A stretch of 31,658 nt of DNA from an uncultured Oscillibacter sp. (GCF_910584465.1 NZ_CAJUBK010000025.1:1-31658); one strand, 5' to 3'; shown: positions 9,365 to 17,400, counted from the first letter of the stretch. The notes: generated from the letters alone by a model not told the origin. Numbers and translations are program-made.

Positions 9365-9592
9365 TCAAAGCCGCACAGCAGTCCCCTTGTAAGGATTTTC
9401 CCGTTCAAATGCTTCTGACTCCAGGCCGATCTCTTCTGGAGTCTTTCCATCAAAATAATCTCGCTGCCAGCGGGTGTAATCAAATTTTTCCCGAATGACA
9501 GTGGCCACGAAACGTTCTGCCTCTACAACACCTAATTGCTCCATAAGGCACTTCATGCCCTTATTCATAATCTCAGCCGTACTTAGAGACAT
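9365..9592 (-). CDS. Small protein paired with the PIN-domain gene (putative antitoxin)
   Basis: This 75-residue acidic, soluble protein has no named function I can defend. It has a Met-rich amphipathic start (STAEIMNKGMKCLMEQLGVV), then EAERFVATVIRE, then an aromatic stretch FDYTRWQRDYFDG and PEEIG. Similar small proteins beside PIN-domain genes are familiar to me, so an antitoxin role is plausible but only inferred. The start is the ATG at 9592, reached from GGAGGA inside the end of the PIN gene; an upstream in-frame ATG would start within that ribosome site. It begins one base after the PIN gene's stop, so the two are translationally coupled. Toxin before antitoxin would be the less usual order. 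Confidence 0.6.
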   Translation of the reverse strand: MSLSTAEIMNKGMKCLMEQLGVVEAERFVATVIREKFDYTRWQRDYFDGKTPEEIGLESEAFERENPYKGTAVRL

Positions 9593-9593
9593 C

Positions 9594-10033
9594 TCATTCT
9601 TCCTCCGTTTCCGTGACAAATTCTATAGGGGTTACCATTTTGATTTTGCTTGTTCTGTATTTCAAAAGCCGCATATCCGTGGAGATGAAATACTCACATT
9701 CCGCATAAATAGCAGAAGCTACATGGCAAGCATCTTTAAATTTGACGCCTGTGCGTATGATCCTCCGGCGATAGTCTCGATCTCATCCTTTCTCTCCAAA
9801 CCTACATAGGCCATTGTATGCGTATCGATAAACTGCATGATTGCCTTTTTGCGCATTTCGCAGGGATTCTGTCCACATTCATAACGCAGCATATAAAAGG
9901 TGACCAATTCCAAGTCCTTCTTTTGAATCAGCTCCTGAATGTGCAGTTTAGCTTGAGTTTCCAAGGATACTTTGATCTGCAATCGATCGTCATAGGAACG
10001 ATTATAGCAGCACATATCGAGATATACACGCAA
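9594..10033 (-). pseudogene. PIN-domain (VapC-like) nuclease gene, one-base frameshift
   Basis: The conceptual product is about 146 residues. The first frame gives RVYLDMCCYNRSYDD (PIN N-terminus with the first acidic residue), a helical region and YVGLERKDEIETIA. It then loses phase at 9762-9766, where five bases GGAGG on the minus strand stand where six are needed. The second frame continues with IIRTGVKFKDACHVASAI, AECEYFISTD and KIKMVTPIEF, the normal second half of a PIN domain with its later acidic residues, ending TGA at 9594. I place the start at TTG 10033, eight bases after GGAGG; the GTG at 10042 overlaps that site. A sequencing error is possible, otherwise the toxin is dead. Confidence 0.75.
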
Positions 10034-10148
10034 CCAGCCCACCTCCTCATTTATTAATAGTGTACCGCAGTTTCCACAAAATGAAAAGGGGGTTCCCCGT
10101 AACTTGGAAGCAGTTCCTGTTTCTTCCCCTGCTTTTCCCTATCCTGGG

Positions 10149-10325
10149 TCAAGTTATAGGTTGGATGGGGAAAGGAGACTCAGGTGCGATTCCCGGCAAG
10201 GATCTCGTGGATCGCACCAGCGTCTCCAAAGAAAACCCGCCAATCGCATAGAACCGATCCCCTTCCGGATCTTTGCAGCAGTACCACTCCGCATTAGAAG
10301 CGGGAAGCTCTTTTTTGAACTTCAT
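10149..10325 (-). CDS. Small orphan protein, 58 residues, unknown
   Basis: The evidence for a real gene is its start: AGGAGGTGTTTAA directly before ATG, ideal spacing. The product begins MKFKKELPASNAEWYCCKD, continues PEGDRFYAIGGFSLE, and ends in a Pro-rich tail. I do not recognise it. The first 45 residues look like an ordinary soluble domain start with a CC pair, whereas the last residues are encoded inside repeat copy B, so the gene may be the 5' stub of a longer gene cut when the repeat arrived. Its upstream neighbourhood also looks like debris. Confidence 0.45.
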   Translation of the reverse strand: MKFKKELPASNAEWYCCKDPEGDRFYAIGGFSLETLVRSTRSLPGIAPESPFPIQPIT

Positions 10326-10638
10326 TTAAACACCTCCTGCGTCGGGCAAGATAGGTAAGTAAACATTCCCCATCCTCCTTTGTCCTGTCCACACGATACA
10401 ACGGACGGGATAAAGGAGGGAAAAGTTTTCCGACGGCATTAAGACCGCGCAAAGATGCTTACGGGAGGATACGCCTTCCAACCAGGCAAATCCCCAAAGC
10501 AGGTGACGAACACCGTATGCCGCCGCGGATCTACTCCCTGGTGCAGTGTGACGAAGATTTCTGACATGTGAAGCGAGCACGTGAAAATCGCGATACTTCC
10601 CGTAATCTTGTTTATACAAAAGCGGAGCAGAATTTTCA
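10326..10638. other. Gene-poor stretch of probable debris
   Basis: No convincing gene lies here. On the minus strand a GGAGG-preceded 14-codon reading frame starts at about 10369 and overlaps the 58-codon gene by ATGA, which could be a translational-coupling leader. A longer minus-strand reading frame covering 10439-10580 (MSEIFVTLHQG onward) lacks a ribosome site and resembles no family I know. Confidence 0.35.
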
Positions 10639-10686
10639 TTGACATTGGAAACGCTTTATATTATAATGTCATTATGTTAGTACATA
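10639..10686 (+). promoter_or_regulatory. Consensus promoter P1 with palindromic operator and cre-like site
   Basis: TTGACA (10639-10644), a 17-bp spacer and TATAAT (10662-10667) are a perfect sigma-70 promoter. Five bases downstream is the palindrome TATGT-TAGT-ACATA (10673-10686), matching the ATGT-N4-ACAT element found at two other promoters of this locus. The spacer contains TTGGAAACGCTTTAT (10645-10659), one mismatch from the Bacillus CcpA cre consensus. It reads towards gntR, with no supported gene in between. Confidence 0.75.
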
Positions 10687-10836
10687 TTGTGCGGGGATTT
10701 TTGCCATTCAGTGCGGCTCCGGGTTCCAAGGATGAGATGTTGGGATGGAGCCTGGTTCTGTAAAAGCGCCTTGGGAGGACCCTGCTTTCAATTCCATGTG
10801 AGAGGCTGTATGCTTTGTTGAGAGGAAATTTCCCCC

Positions 10837-10882
10837 TTGCAAAGTTCTTCTCGATTTGATATGATGGCTATGTCATATCAAA
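10837..10882 (+). promoter_or_regulatory. Promoter P2 of gntR with a long inverted repeat over the -10 box
   Basis: TTGCAA (10837-10842), a 17-bp spacer and TATGAT (10860-10865) lie about 65 bases before the gntR start. A perfect inverted repeat TTTGATATGA-N8-TCATATCAAA (10855-10882) covers the -10 box and the expected transcription start, where a bound repressor would block initiation; autoregulation is likely. Confidence 0.7.
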
Positions 10883-10929
10883 GTGCCTTATGTCACGGTA
10901 AATTTGCTGACAGTGTGAGGAGAATTCAT

Positions 10930-11676
10930 ATGCTGGAAGGGAAAATGCTCAATAAAAACATCCCAATCCCGCTGTATTTTCAGTTGGAAAAGCTGATCCT
11001 CGAGGAGATCGAAAACGGCAGCTACCCCGTAGGAAGCATGATTCCTACAGAAAAAGAGCTGAGTCAGATGTTCGATATCAGCCGCACCACGGTTCGCCAG
11101 GCAATCGCGGATCTGGTCCAGAAAGAGCGATTGTATCGCACAAAGAGCAAGGGTACGTTTGTGGCCCACCCCAAGATCAATCAGGGCTTTATCCACAGCA
11201 TCCTGTCCTATAACGATGACGTACGCAACGCCGGCCGGGTCCCCAGCACGGAGGTCCTGAAGCTGGAAGTCGTCACGCTGCCCCGAGATGTGGCCTACCA
11301 AATTGACCAGGCCCTGGATTCCAAAGCCGTCTATCTGTACCGCAAGCGCATGGTGGATGGACAGCCCTTTGTACGGGTGGAGACCTACCTGCCTTACTCC
11401 AAGTGCAGCTTTCTGCTGGATCACAACTTCTGCGAGGAGTCGCTGTACCACGTCCTGGATCAGCGGGAGGATACCAGGGTGACCCGGATCGTCCGCACCT
11501 GCGAGGTCCGCACCGCCGGCACCGAGGATGTGAATATCCTGGGCCTGAAACGGGGGCAGCCGATCCACAGCTTTACCTCTCTGGGCTACAACAGCAACGG
11601 CGTGCTGATCGAGTACTCTCTTGCACACTACCGGGGCGACCAGAGTAAATTCCAGGTGGAGATCTCCAGGAAATAG
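10930..11676 (+). CDS. GntR-family transcriptional regulator, HutC/UTRA subfamily
   Basis: This cytoplasmic metabolite-responsive DNA-binding protein has 248 residues. The N-terminal winged helix-turn-helix (about 12-78) shows PLYFQLEKLILEEIENG, IPTEKELSQMF, SRTTVRQAI and the wing ending KGTFVA. The UTRA effector domain (about 95-245) ends with a YSLAHYRGDQSKF-type strand. The ATG at 10930 is chosen because GAGGAG lies at the right distance; upstream in-frame ATGs fall in the promoter and operator. It is followed by a hairpin terminator, then by the promoter of the catabolic operon. Shared palindromes at its own and two downstream promoters suggest it regulates both catabolic operons and itself. 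The ligand may be a phosphorylated intermediate, as for many UTRA proteins; this is inferred. Confidence 0.92.
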   Translation: MLEGKMLNKNIPIPLYFQLEKLILEEIENGSYPVGSMIPTEKELSQMFDISRTTVRQAIADLVQKERLYRTKSKGTFVAHPKINQGFIHSILSYNDDVRNAGRVPSTEVLKLEVVTLPRDVAYQIDQALDSKAVYLYRKRMVDGQPFVRVETYLPYSKCSFLLDHNFCEESLYHVLDQREDTRVTRIVRTCEVRTAGTEDVNILGLKRGQPIHSFTSLGYNSNGVLIEYSLAHYRGDQSKFQVEISRK

Positions 11677-11692
11677 CAAATTCAGGCATGAT

Positions 11693-11724
11693 AGGATCAC
11701 CGGCCCTCGAGGCCGGGATCCTTT
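11693..11724 (+). terminator. Terminator-like hairpin after gntR
   Basis: AGGATC-A-CCGGCC (11693-11705) pairs with GGCCGGGATCCT (11711-11722) around loop CTCGA, with a single bulged A. Only three T residues follow, so termination may be partial and allow read-through into the next operon. Confidence 0.6.
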
Positions 11725-11732
11725 GGGCAACA

Positions 11733-11770
11733 AATGTCATAACATTACGATGATACTACTATCATATAAT
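11733..11770 (+). promoter_or_regulatory. Promoter and two operators of the catabolic operon
   Basis: The -10 box TATAAT is at 11765-11770; the -35 region is poor. Two palindromes lie across the promoter: AATGT-CATA-ACATT (11733-11746) over the -35 region and ATGATA-CTAC-TATCAT (11750-11765) touching the -10 box. The first matches the ATGT-N4-ACAT element at the gntR and transporter promoters; the second contains the ATCATA core found near two other promoters. Confidence 0.65.
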
Positions 11771-11810
11771 CATACAATCTTATAGTTGTTTGCCAGGAAG
11801 GGGGTCGCCT

Positions 11811-12785
11811 ATGGTACAGACTGTCTGCGGCAGCGTCAGAGCGGAGGAGCTGGGGCATTTCCAGATCCACGAGCACATCTGGGTGCACCGCACGCCCATA
11901 GCCGCTAAAGATCCGGCTCTGTGTATAGATAACGCAGAGTATTCTCTCGCCGAGTTGAAGGCCTACCGCGAAGCGGGCGGCGGCGGCATCGCCGACGCGC
12001 AGCCTGTAGCGGCTGGGCGGGACCCGCTGATGCTGAAAAAGCTCAGCGAGGAGAGCCAGGTACATATCGTAGCCGCTACCGGCTATCACCTCACCGGGTT
12101 CTACGCCGAAGACTGCTGGGTGCGGACCCTGGAAGAGGAGGCTCTGTTTGAACTGTACGCCTCCGAACTGGAGCAAGGGATGCTGCAGTGGAGGGCGGAC
12201 CCCGCTGTCCGGCCGGACCGGACCGATGTCAAGGCCGGACTTGTGAAGGCGGCGATCCCGGAGGAGGGGCCTGTTGGCCGGTATGAGACGCTCCTGCGGG
12301 CTGCCAGCCGGGCGGCAGCGGGTCCCCATGTGCCGCTCATGCTCCACACGGAGCGCGGCAGGTGCGCCCTTGAGGCCCTCCGCATCTGTTTTGAGGCGGG
12401 ACTTGCCCCTGAGGATGTGATCGTCTGCCATGTGGACCGTCAGGCCTCGGATCTTTCCCCCCACGAGCAGCTGGCCTCCGCGGGAGTCTGGCTGGACTAC
12501 GACACCATAGGCCGGTTCAAGTATCACTCCGACGAGGAGGAGACCGCCCTGCTGGAGCACATGTCCCCCTATGCGGGGCAGATCCTTCTGGCTTTAGATA
12601 CGACTGCCGCGCGGCTTCACAGCTATGGCGGCGAGATTGGACTGGACTATCTGCTGAACGTCTTCTTCCCCCGCCTTCGCCAGGCCGGTTTTCGGGAGGA
12701 GACGATCCAGGCTTACACGAGCGGGAATTGTCATCGGCTTTTTTCACGGGCAAGCGCAGGCCATCCGTCTGCTATTTCAATCTGA
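11811..12785 (+). CDS. Phosphotriesterase-family metal hydrolase (probable lactonase)
   Basis: This is a cytoplasmic binuclear-metal amidohydrolase of the PTE/PHP group (COG1735 type). The 324-residue protein carries the metal ligands in order: HEH (H20, H22), the candidate carbamylated Lys146 in GLVKAAI, His179 in MLHTERG, His207 in CHVDR and Asp263 in LALDTT. All five positions are present, so it should be active. Family members hydrolyse sugar lactones, N-acyl or phosphate esters; beside sugar dehydrogenases and an SMP-30 protein a lactonase role is the best guess. The start at 11811 follows GGAAGGGGG; the in-frame codon seven residues earlier is inside that site. It is the first gene of a five-gene operon. 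Confidence 0.85.
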   Translation: MVQTVCGSVRAEELGHFQIHEHIWVHRTPIAAKDPALCIDNAEYSLAELKAYREAGGGGIADAQPVAAGRDPLMLKKLSEESQVHIVAATGYHLTGFYAEDCWVRTLEEEALFELYASELEQGMLQWRADPAVRPDRTDVKAGLVKAAIPEEGPVGRYETLLRAASRAAAGPHVPLMLHTERGRCALEALRICFEAGLAPEDVIVCHVDRQASDLSPHEQLASAGVWLDYDTIGRFKYHSDEEETALLEHMSPYAGQILLALDTTAARLHSYGGEIGLDYLLNVFFPRLRQAGFREETIQAYTSGNCHRLFSRASAGHPSAISI

Positions 12786-12799
12786 GAGGAGTTTTCCAC

Positions 12800-13744
12800 A
12801 TGATCCAGCTGCCAGAAAAAGCACAGCGGCCCACCCTATACTTCATCGGCGTTACCACCGGACAGTCCTCCATTATGAAGGTCTTCCCCGCCTGGGCGGA
12901 GGCGCTGGGGATCGATGCCGTCATCAAGGGCATCGACTTATCCATACACGCCCCTAGTGAAGACTATCGCGCCGTGGCGGAGTTCATCCGGGACGACGCG
13001 CTGTCCAAAGGGGCGCTGGTCACCACCCACAAGATCGACATGTACAACGCCTGCAGGGATCTCTTCGACTACCGCGATCCCTATGCCGAGCGCTTCGGCG
13101 AGCTGTCCTGCATCTCCAAGCTGAATGGGGAGTACCGCGCCCACGCCAAGGATCCCATCTCCTCCGGCCTGGCGCTGGATGCCTTTATCCCGAAGGGCCA
13201 CTTCCTGAAAACCGGCGCCCAGGTCTGCGTCCTGGGTGCTGGGGGCTCCGCGCTGTCCATCTCCGCGTACCTGGCGAATGAGGAAGTCCATGGCCGGGAC
13301 CTGCCCGCGCGCATCCACTTGAACAACCGGTCCGCCCCCCGTCTGGCGGAGGCCGTCCGGATCCTGGATTACCTGAATGTCCCCATGAGTTTCCACATGT
13401 GCAGGCAGCCCTCCGCGAATGACGCCATCGTGGAGTCTCTCCCCGCGGGCTCTGTGGTGATCAACGCCACCGGGCTGGGGAAGGACCGCCCCGGGTCTCC
13501 CCTGACGGACAGCTGCAGGTTCCCCCAGGACGGCATCGTCTGGGAGCTGAACTACCGGGGCACGCTGGAGTTCCTGCACCAGGCGGAGGCGCAGCGGGAG
13601 GCGCGCGATCTGACCATCGAGGCGGGCTGGACGTACTTCATCCACGGCTGGACCCAGGTCATCGCAGAAGTGTTCCACACGGACATCACGGGCGAACGGC
13701 TGGCCCTGTGTGACCGCATCGCCCGCGAGATGCAGGGAAAATAA
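12800..13744 (+). CDS. Shikimate-dehydrogenase-like oxidoreductase
   Basis: This NAD(P)-dependent oxidoreductase is of AroE architecture, 314 residues. The N-terminal substrate domain has the catalytic-type Lys78 in VTTHK and its partner Asp118 in AKDPISSG. The Rossmann domain has GAGGSA (146-151), then HLNNRSAPRL and NATGLGKDRPGSPL. A C-terminal Gln in HGWTQV matches the AroE substrate Gln. The N-terminal Ser pair that binds shikimate's carboxylate in AroE is not conserved in the usual form (TTGQSS here), so the substrate is probably not shikimate but another polyhydroxylated acid or cyclic compound. AGAGGAG lies before 12800. Its place inside a sugar operon supports a catabolic role. Confidence 0.8.
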   Translation: MIQLPEKAQRPTLYFIGVTTGQSSIMKVFPAWAEALGIDAVIKGIDLSIHAPSEDYRAVAEFIRDDALSKGALVTTHKIDMYNACRDLFDYRDPYAERFGELSCISKLNGEYRAHAKDPISSGLALDAFIPKGHFLKTGAQVCVLGAGGSALSISAYLANEEVHGRDLPARIHLNNRSAPRLAEAVRILDYLNVPMSFHMCRQPSANDAIVESLPAGSVVINATGLGKDRPGSPLTDSCRFPQDGIVWELNYRGTLEFLHQAEAQREARDLTIEAGWTYFIHGWTQVIAEVFHTDITGERLALCDRIAREMQGK

Positions 13745-13814
13745 TTTTAACTGCCTGTTGTCTCCTGGCATTTTTTGGATTAAAATAAATACTGAAAAGG
13801 AAGGACTGGTCCCA

Positions 13815-14738
13815 ATGAAGGTACTCGTGACGCCCCGCTCCTACGGCAAGACGGATCCCCAGCTGTTCGAGACGCTGAAGCGCGCCGGCCTGGAGGTCGT
13901 GCGCAACGAAACCGGCGGGATCCTGGACAAGGAGGCCCTGATCGAGCTGCTGCGCGACTGCGACGGCATCATCGTGGGCGTGGACCCCCTGGACGCAGAG
14001 GTGATCGCCGCCGCCCCCAAGCTGAAGGCCATCGCGAAGTACGGCATCGGCGTGGACAACATCGACCTGGACGCGGCCAAGGAGCGGGGGATCCTGGTCT
14101 CCCGCACCGTGGGCGCCAACTCGGCCGCCGTGGCGGACTATACCATGGCTCTGATCCTGGCGGTGGCCAGGAAGACGGTGCAGATCGACGCGCGCTGCCG
14201 CCAGGGCGACTGGACGAAGATCACCACCCGCGACATCACCGGCAGCACCCTCGGCCTGCTGGGGCTGGGGGTCATCGGAAAGCTGGTGGCGCAGCGGGCG
14301 CAGGGCTTTGACATGAAGGTCATGGCCTGCGATCCCTGTTGGGACGAGGCCTACGCCGCCGCCCACAACATCCGGCGGGCCTCTAAGGAGCAGCTGTGCA
14401 GGGAGTGCGATGTGATCTCCCTGCACATGCCCCTGCTCCCCTCGACCCGCAACATCATCGGCGCCGAACAGCTGGCGATGATGGGCCCCAATACCATCCT
14501 CATCAACACCGCCCGCGGCGGCATGGTAGATGAGGAGGCGCTGCTGGAGGCGCTGGAAAAGAGACAGATCGGCGGCGCCGGCATTGACGTCTTCACGGAG
14601 GAACCCCCGAAGGACCGGCGCTGGTCCCAGCTGGACAATGTGGTGCTGGGCTCCCACTGCGCCGCCTCCACCGCAGGCGCGGCACACAACATGGGCACGA
14701 TGGCCACCGAAAACCTGATCCGCGACCTGGGCCTGTGA
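13815..14738 (+). CDS. D-2-hydroxyacid dehydrogenase (SerA-like, short form)
   Basis: It oxidises a D-2-hydroxy acid or reduces the 2-keto acid with NAD(H). The 307-residue protein lacks the C-terminal ACT domain of biosynthetic SerA. The nucleotide-binding motif GLGVIG is at 150-155, followed by an Asp in ACDP that favours NAD. Catalytic Arg234 (NTARGG), Glu263 (TEEPP) and His281 (SHCAAST) are all in place. The start at 13815 has AAGGAAGG upstream after a 70-bp gap from the previous gene. The context suggests it acts on a sugar-acid intermediate rather than 3-phosphoglycerate. Confidence 0.88.
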   Translation: MKVLVTPRSYGKTDPQLFETLKRAGLEVVRNETGGILDKEALIELLRDCDGIIVGVDPLDAEVIAAAPKLKAIAKYGIGVDNIDLDAAKERGILVSRTVGANSAAVADYTMALILAVARKTVQIDARCRQGDWTKITTRDITGSTLGLLGLGVIGKLVAQRAQGFDMKVMACDPCWDEAYAAAHNIRRASKEQLCRECDVISLHMPLLPSTRNIIGAEQLAMMGPNTILINTARGGMVDEEALLEALEKRQIGGAGIDVFTEEPPKDRRWSQLDNVVLGSHCAASTAGAAHNMGTMATENLIRDLGL

Positions 14739-14754
14739 GAGAAGGGAGGCGTCT

Positions 14755-16290
14755 ATGAAGTACATTCTGGCGCATGACCTGGGGACCTCCGGCAACAAGG
14801 CCACGCTGTTCAGCGAAGAGGGGAAGATGGTGACCAGCGAGGTGTACAGCTATGGGTGCCGCTTCTTCAACACCAACTGGGCCGAGCAGGACGCCGAGGA
14901 CTGGTGGCGTGCCATCTGTGTGACCAGCAAAAACCTGATCGGCAAGGCGAAGATCGCCCCTTCCGACATCGGCGCCATCTCGTTCTCCGGCCAGATGATG
15001 GGCTGCCTGTGCGTGGACAGGACGGGCAGCCCGCTGCGGCCCTCCATCATCTGGGCCGACCAGCGCGCCCAGGAACAGCAGGCCGCCATTGCCGAACAGA
15101 TCTCTCCGTCTGACTTCTATCATATCGCCGGCCACCGCAACAGCGCCTCCTATGGCATCCAGAAGCTCATGTGGGTCCGGGACCATGAACCGGAGATCTA
15201 CGCCAAGACCTATAAGACGCTCAACGCCAAGGATTTCATCGTGCTGCGCCTGACCGGGAACTTCTACACGGAGCCCTCCGACGCCACCTCCAACGGGTGC
15301 ATCGACCTGCGGACCCTCCAGTGGTCCGAAAAGATCGTGGGCTGCTCCGGGATCGACGGCGACAAGCTGCCGGAGATCGTCCCCTCCACCTATTTGGCAG
15401 GCTATGTCACGAAGAAAGCCTCCGAGGAGACCGGCCTGGCCGCGGGCACGCCCGTGGTGATGGGCGGCGGCGACGGCGTCTGCGCAAACGTGGGCGCCGG
15501 CTCCATCAGCGTGGGCCGCACCTTCAGCTGCGTTGGCTCCTCCGCGTGGATCGCCTCTACCAGCGAGGCGCCCCTGTTCGACGAGCAGATGCGCACCGTC
15601 ACCTGGGCCCACATCGTCCCCGGTCTGTACGCGCCCAACGGCACCATGCAGTCCGCCGGCGCCGCCTACAACTGGCTGAAGCAGCAGGTGGCGAGATACG
15701 AGACGGACCAGGGCCGTCGGGAGTCCCGCAGCCCCTACGACTTCATCAACGCGGAGGTGGAGCAGAGCCCCATCGGCTCCAACGGCGTTGTATTCCTGCC
15801 CTACCTGATGGGCGAGCGCGCCCCCCGCTGGAACCCGGACGCCACTGCGGCGTGGCTGGGCCTGAAGATGGAGGACCGGCGCTGTGACCTCTTCCGCTCT
15901 GTGCTGGAGGGCATCACCATGAACCTGAATGTCATCCTGGAGTGCCTCCGCAAGTCCATCGATATCCAGGAGATCCTGGTCATCGGCGGCGGTGCGAAGG
16001 GCCCCGTCTGGCGGCAGATGATGGCGGACATCTACGGTGCGAAGATTACCGTTCCCACGCAGCTGGAGGAGGCGACCTCCATGGGCGCCGCCGTCACGGG
16101 GGGCGTCGGTACCGGGATCTTCAAGGACTTTACCGCCATCGACCGAATGCTGGAGATCAACGCCGTGGTGGAGCCGGACCCGGCCTCCCAGGCCGCCTAC
16201 GCCCCGGTGAAGGAGGCCTTTGAGTTCTGCTACCATGCCCTGGTGCCCATCTACCAATACATGGCCGAGCGCAAGATCGTCCAACCGTGA
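14755..16290 (+). CDS. FGGY-family carbohydrate kinase (xylulokinase-like)
   Basis: This ATP-dependent kinase acts on a sugar, sugar alcohol or sugar acid. The 511-residue length is standard. Domain 1 has the nucleotide loop DLGTSGNKATLF (9-20), NWAEQDAEDWW, SFSGQMMG and the catalytic-region WADQRAQEQ. Domain 2 has GGGDGVCANVGAG, GERAPRWNPDA and VIGGGAKGPVWRQMMADI followed by PTQLEEATSMGAA. The whole pattern is closest to the xylulokinase group, but FGGY specificity cannot be read from sequence. GAAGGGAGG lies before the ATG, 16 bases after the previous stop. Confidence 0.9.
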   Translation: MKYILAHDLGTSGNKATLFSEEGKMVTSEVYSYGCRFFNTNWAEQDAEDWWRAICVTSKNLIGKAKIAPSDIGAISFSGQMMGCLCVDRTGSPLRPSIIWADQRAQEQQAAIAEQISPSDFYHIAGHRNSASYGIQKLMWVRDHEPEIYAKTYKTLNAKDFIVLRLTGNFYTEPSDATSNGCIDLRTLQWSEKIVGCSGIDGDKLPEIVPSTYLAGYVTKKASEETGLAAGTPVVMGGGDGVCANVGAGSISVGRTFSCVGSSAWIASTSEAPLFDEQMRTVTWAHIVPGLYAPNGTMQSAGAAYNWLKQQVARYETDQGRRESRSPYDFINAEVEQSPIGSNGVVFLPYLMGERAPRWNPDATAAWLGLKMEDRRCDLFRSVLEGITMNLNVILECLRKSIDIQEILVIGGGAKGPVWRQMMADIYGAKITVPTQLEEATSMGAAVTGGVGTGIFKDFTAIDRMLEINAVVEPDPASQAAYAPVKEAFEFCYHALVPIYQYMAERKIVQP

Positions 16291-16313
16291 AACATTTGTG
16301 AAAGGAGAATACT

Positions 16314-17309
16314 ATGCAGACTTCCAAACTGTTCCTGAAACTGCCCGAGGATCTGGCCTGCACGCCGGACGGCATGACCATCGACTCCGAGGGGGATCTG
16401 GTCCTCTCCTGCCCCAACTTCGCCGATCTGTCCATGCCCAGCTGTGTGCTGAAGATCGACAAGGACCGCAATGTCCGGCACTGGTTCGACGTGCCTAAAA
16501 ACCCCTACTCCGGCGAGGCCCGCGCCATGGGCATCGAGTTCGGGCCCGAGGGCGACATCTTCCTGGTGGACAACGCCGGCTGGACCGGGCGCCCCAACAT
16601 GGTCTACACCGGCCGCATCCTGCGCCTGAAGGTGGATGAGGGCGGCGTCACCCAGTGCACGGTGGTCGCCGACAACATGGAGCACCCCAACGGCCTGCGC
16701 ATCCGGAACGGCCATATCTACGTCACCCAGAGCTGCATGGAGCGGCAGAAGACCGAGAGCGGCAAGCTGATGAGCTGCGTGTACTGCTTCCCCGTGGACC
16801 TGGAGGACTACCACTGCACCAATACGCTGGCGGATGATTACATCCTGGAGACCTTCATCACGGAGAACCCCAAGTGCCAGTACGGTGTCGACGGCATCAT
16901 GTTCGACCACGCCGGCGATCTGTATGTGGGCAACTTCGGCGACGGCGCCGTCCACAAGCTCGTCCTCAGCGAGGACGGCACCAAGGTGGTGGAGAACACC
17001 GTCTGGGCCAAGGACCCCGCTAACCTGAAGTCCACCGACGGCATGAGCCTCGACCGGTACGGCAACATCTATGTGGCCGATTTCTCCGCCAACGCCATCG
17101 CCAAGATCACGCCGGACGGGACCGTGACCCGCATCGCCAGCAGTCCCGACACCGACGGCTTCAACGGCGAGCTGGACCAGCCCGGCGAGCCCTGCGTCTG
17201 GGGCGACAAGATCATCATCTCCTGCTTCGATCTGGTCACGGATGACGACAAGGTGAACACCGCCCACGAGATGCCCGCCACCATGGCCATGCTGGACGTG
17301 GAACCCTGA
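16314..17309 (+). CDS. SMP-30/gluconolactonase-family beta-propeller protein
   Basis: It is probably a calcium- or zinc-dependent sugar lactonase that opens a sugar lactone to the free acid. The 331 residues show the repeated propeller blades of the family: GMTIDSEGDLVLS, GIEFGPEGDIFLVDNAG, NMEHPNGLRIRNGHIYVTQ, GVDGIMFDHAGDLYVGNFG and STDGMSLDRYGNIYVADF. The Asn in HPNG and Asp in STDG are the expected metal ligands. No signal peptide is visible, so it is cytoplasmic. AAGGAGAA precedes the ATG. It ends the operon, just before a strong bidirectional terminator. Confidence 0.87.
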   Translation: MQTSKLFLKLPEDLACTPDGMTIDSEGDLVLSCPNFADLSMPSCVLKIDKDRNVRHWFDVPKNPYSGEARAMGIEFGPEGDIFLVDNAGWTGRPNMVYTGRILRLKVDEGGVTQCTVVADNMEHPNGLRIRNGHIYVTQSCMERQKTESGKLMSCVYCFPVDLEDYHCTNTLADDYILETFITENPKCQYGVDGIMFDHAGDLYVGNFGDGAVHKLVLSEDGTKVVENTVWAKDPANLKSTDGMSLDRYGNIYVADFSANAIAKITPDGTVTRIASSPDTDGFNGELDQPGEPCVWGDKIIISCFDLVTDDDKVNTAHEMPATMAMLDVEP

Positions 17310-17329
17310 TCCCGAACGGACAGAATAAA

Positions 17330-17367
17330 GACATCCCCCGCCGGTCAGCCGGCGGGGGATGTCTTTT
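17330..17367. terminator. Bidirectional terminator between convergent genes
   Basis: A perfect 15-bp stem (17330-17344 with 17349-17363, GACATCCCCCGCCGG and complement) with loop TCAG is followed by TTTT on the plus strand and, on the minus strand, by CTTTATTCTG. It separates the SMP-30 gene from the convergent alcohol dehydrogenase. Confidence 0.93.
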
Positions 17368-17400
17368 ATGGAGAAGCAAGGAAGATGTAAAGAGTATCCG

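Noticed and set aside
10674..10763. A 29-codon leaderless frame starting at the predicted start of promoter P1
   Set aside because: The ATG coincides with the operator palindrome, there is no ribosome site, and the peptide resembles nothing known; coincidence is likelier.
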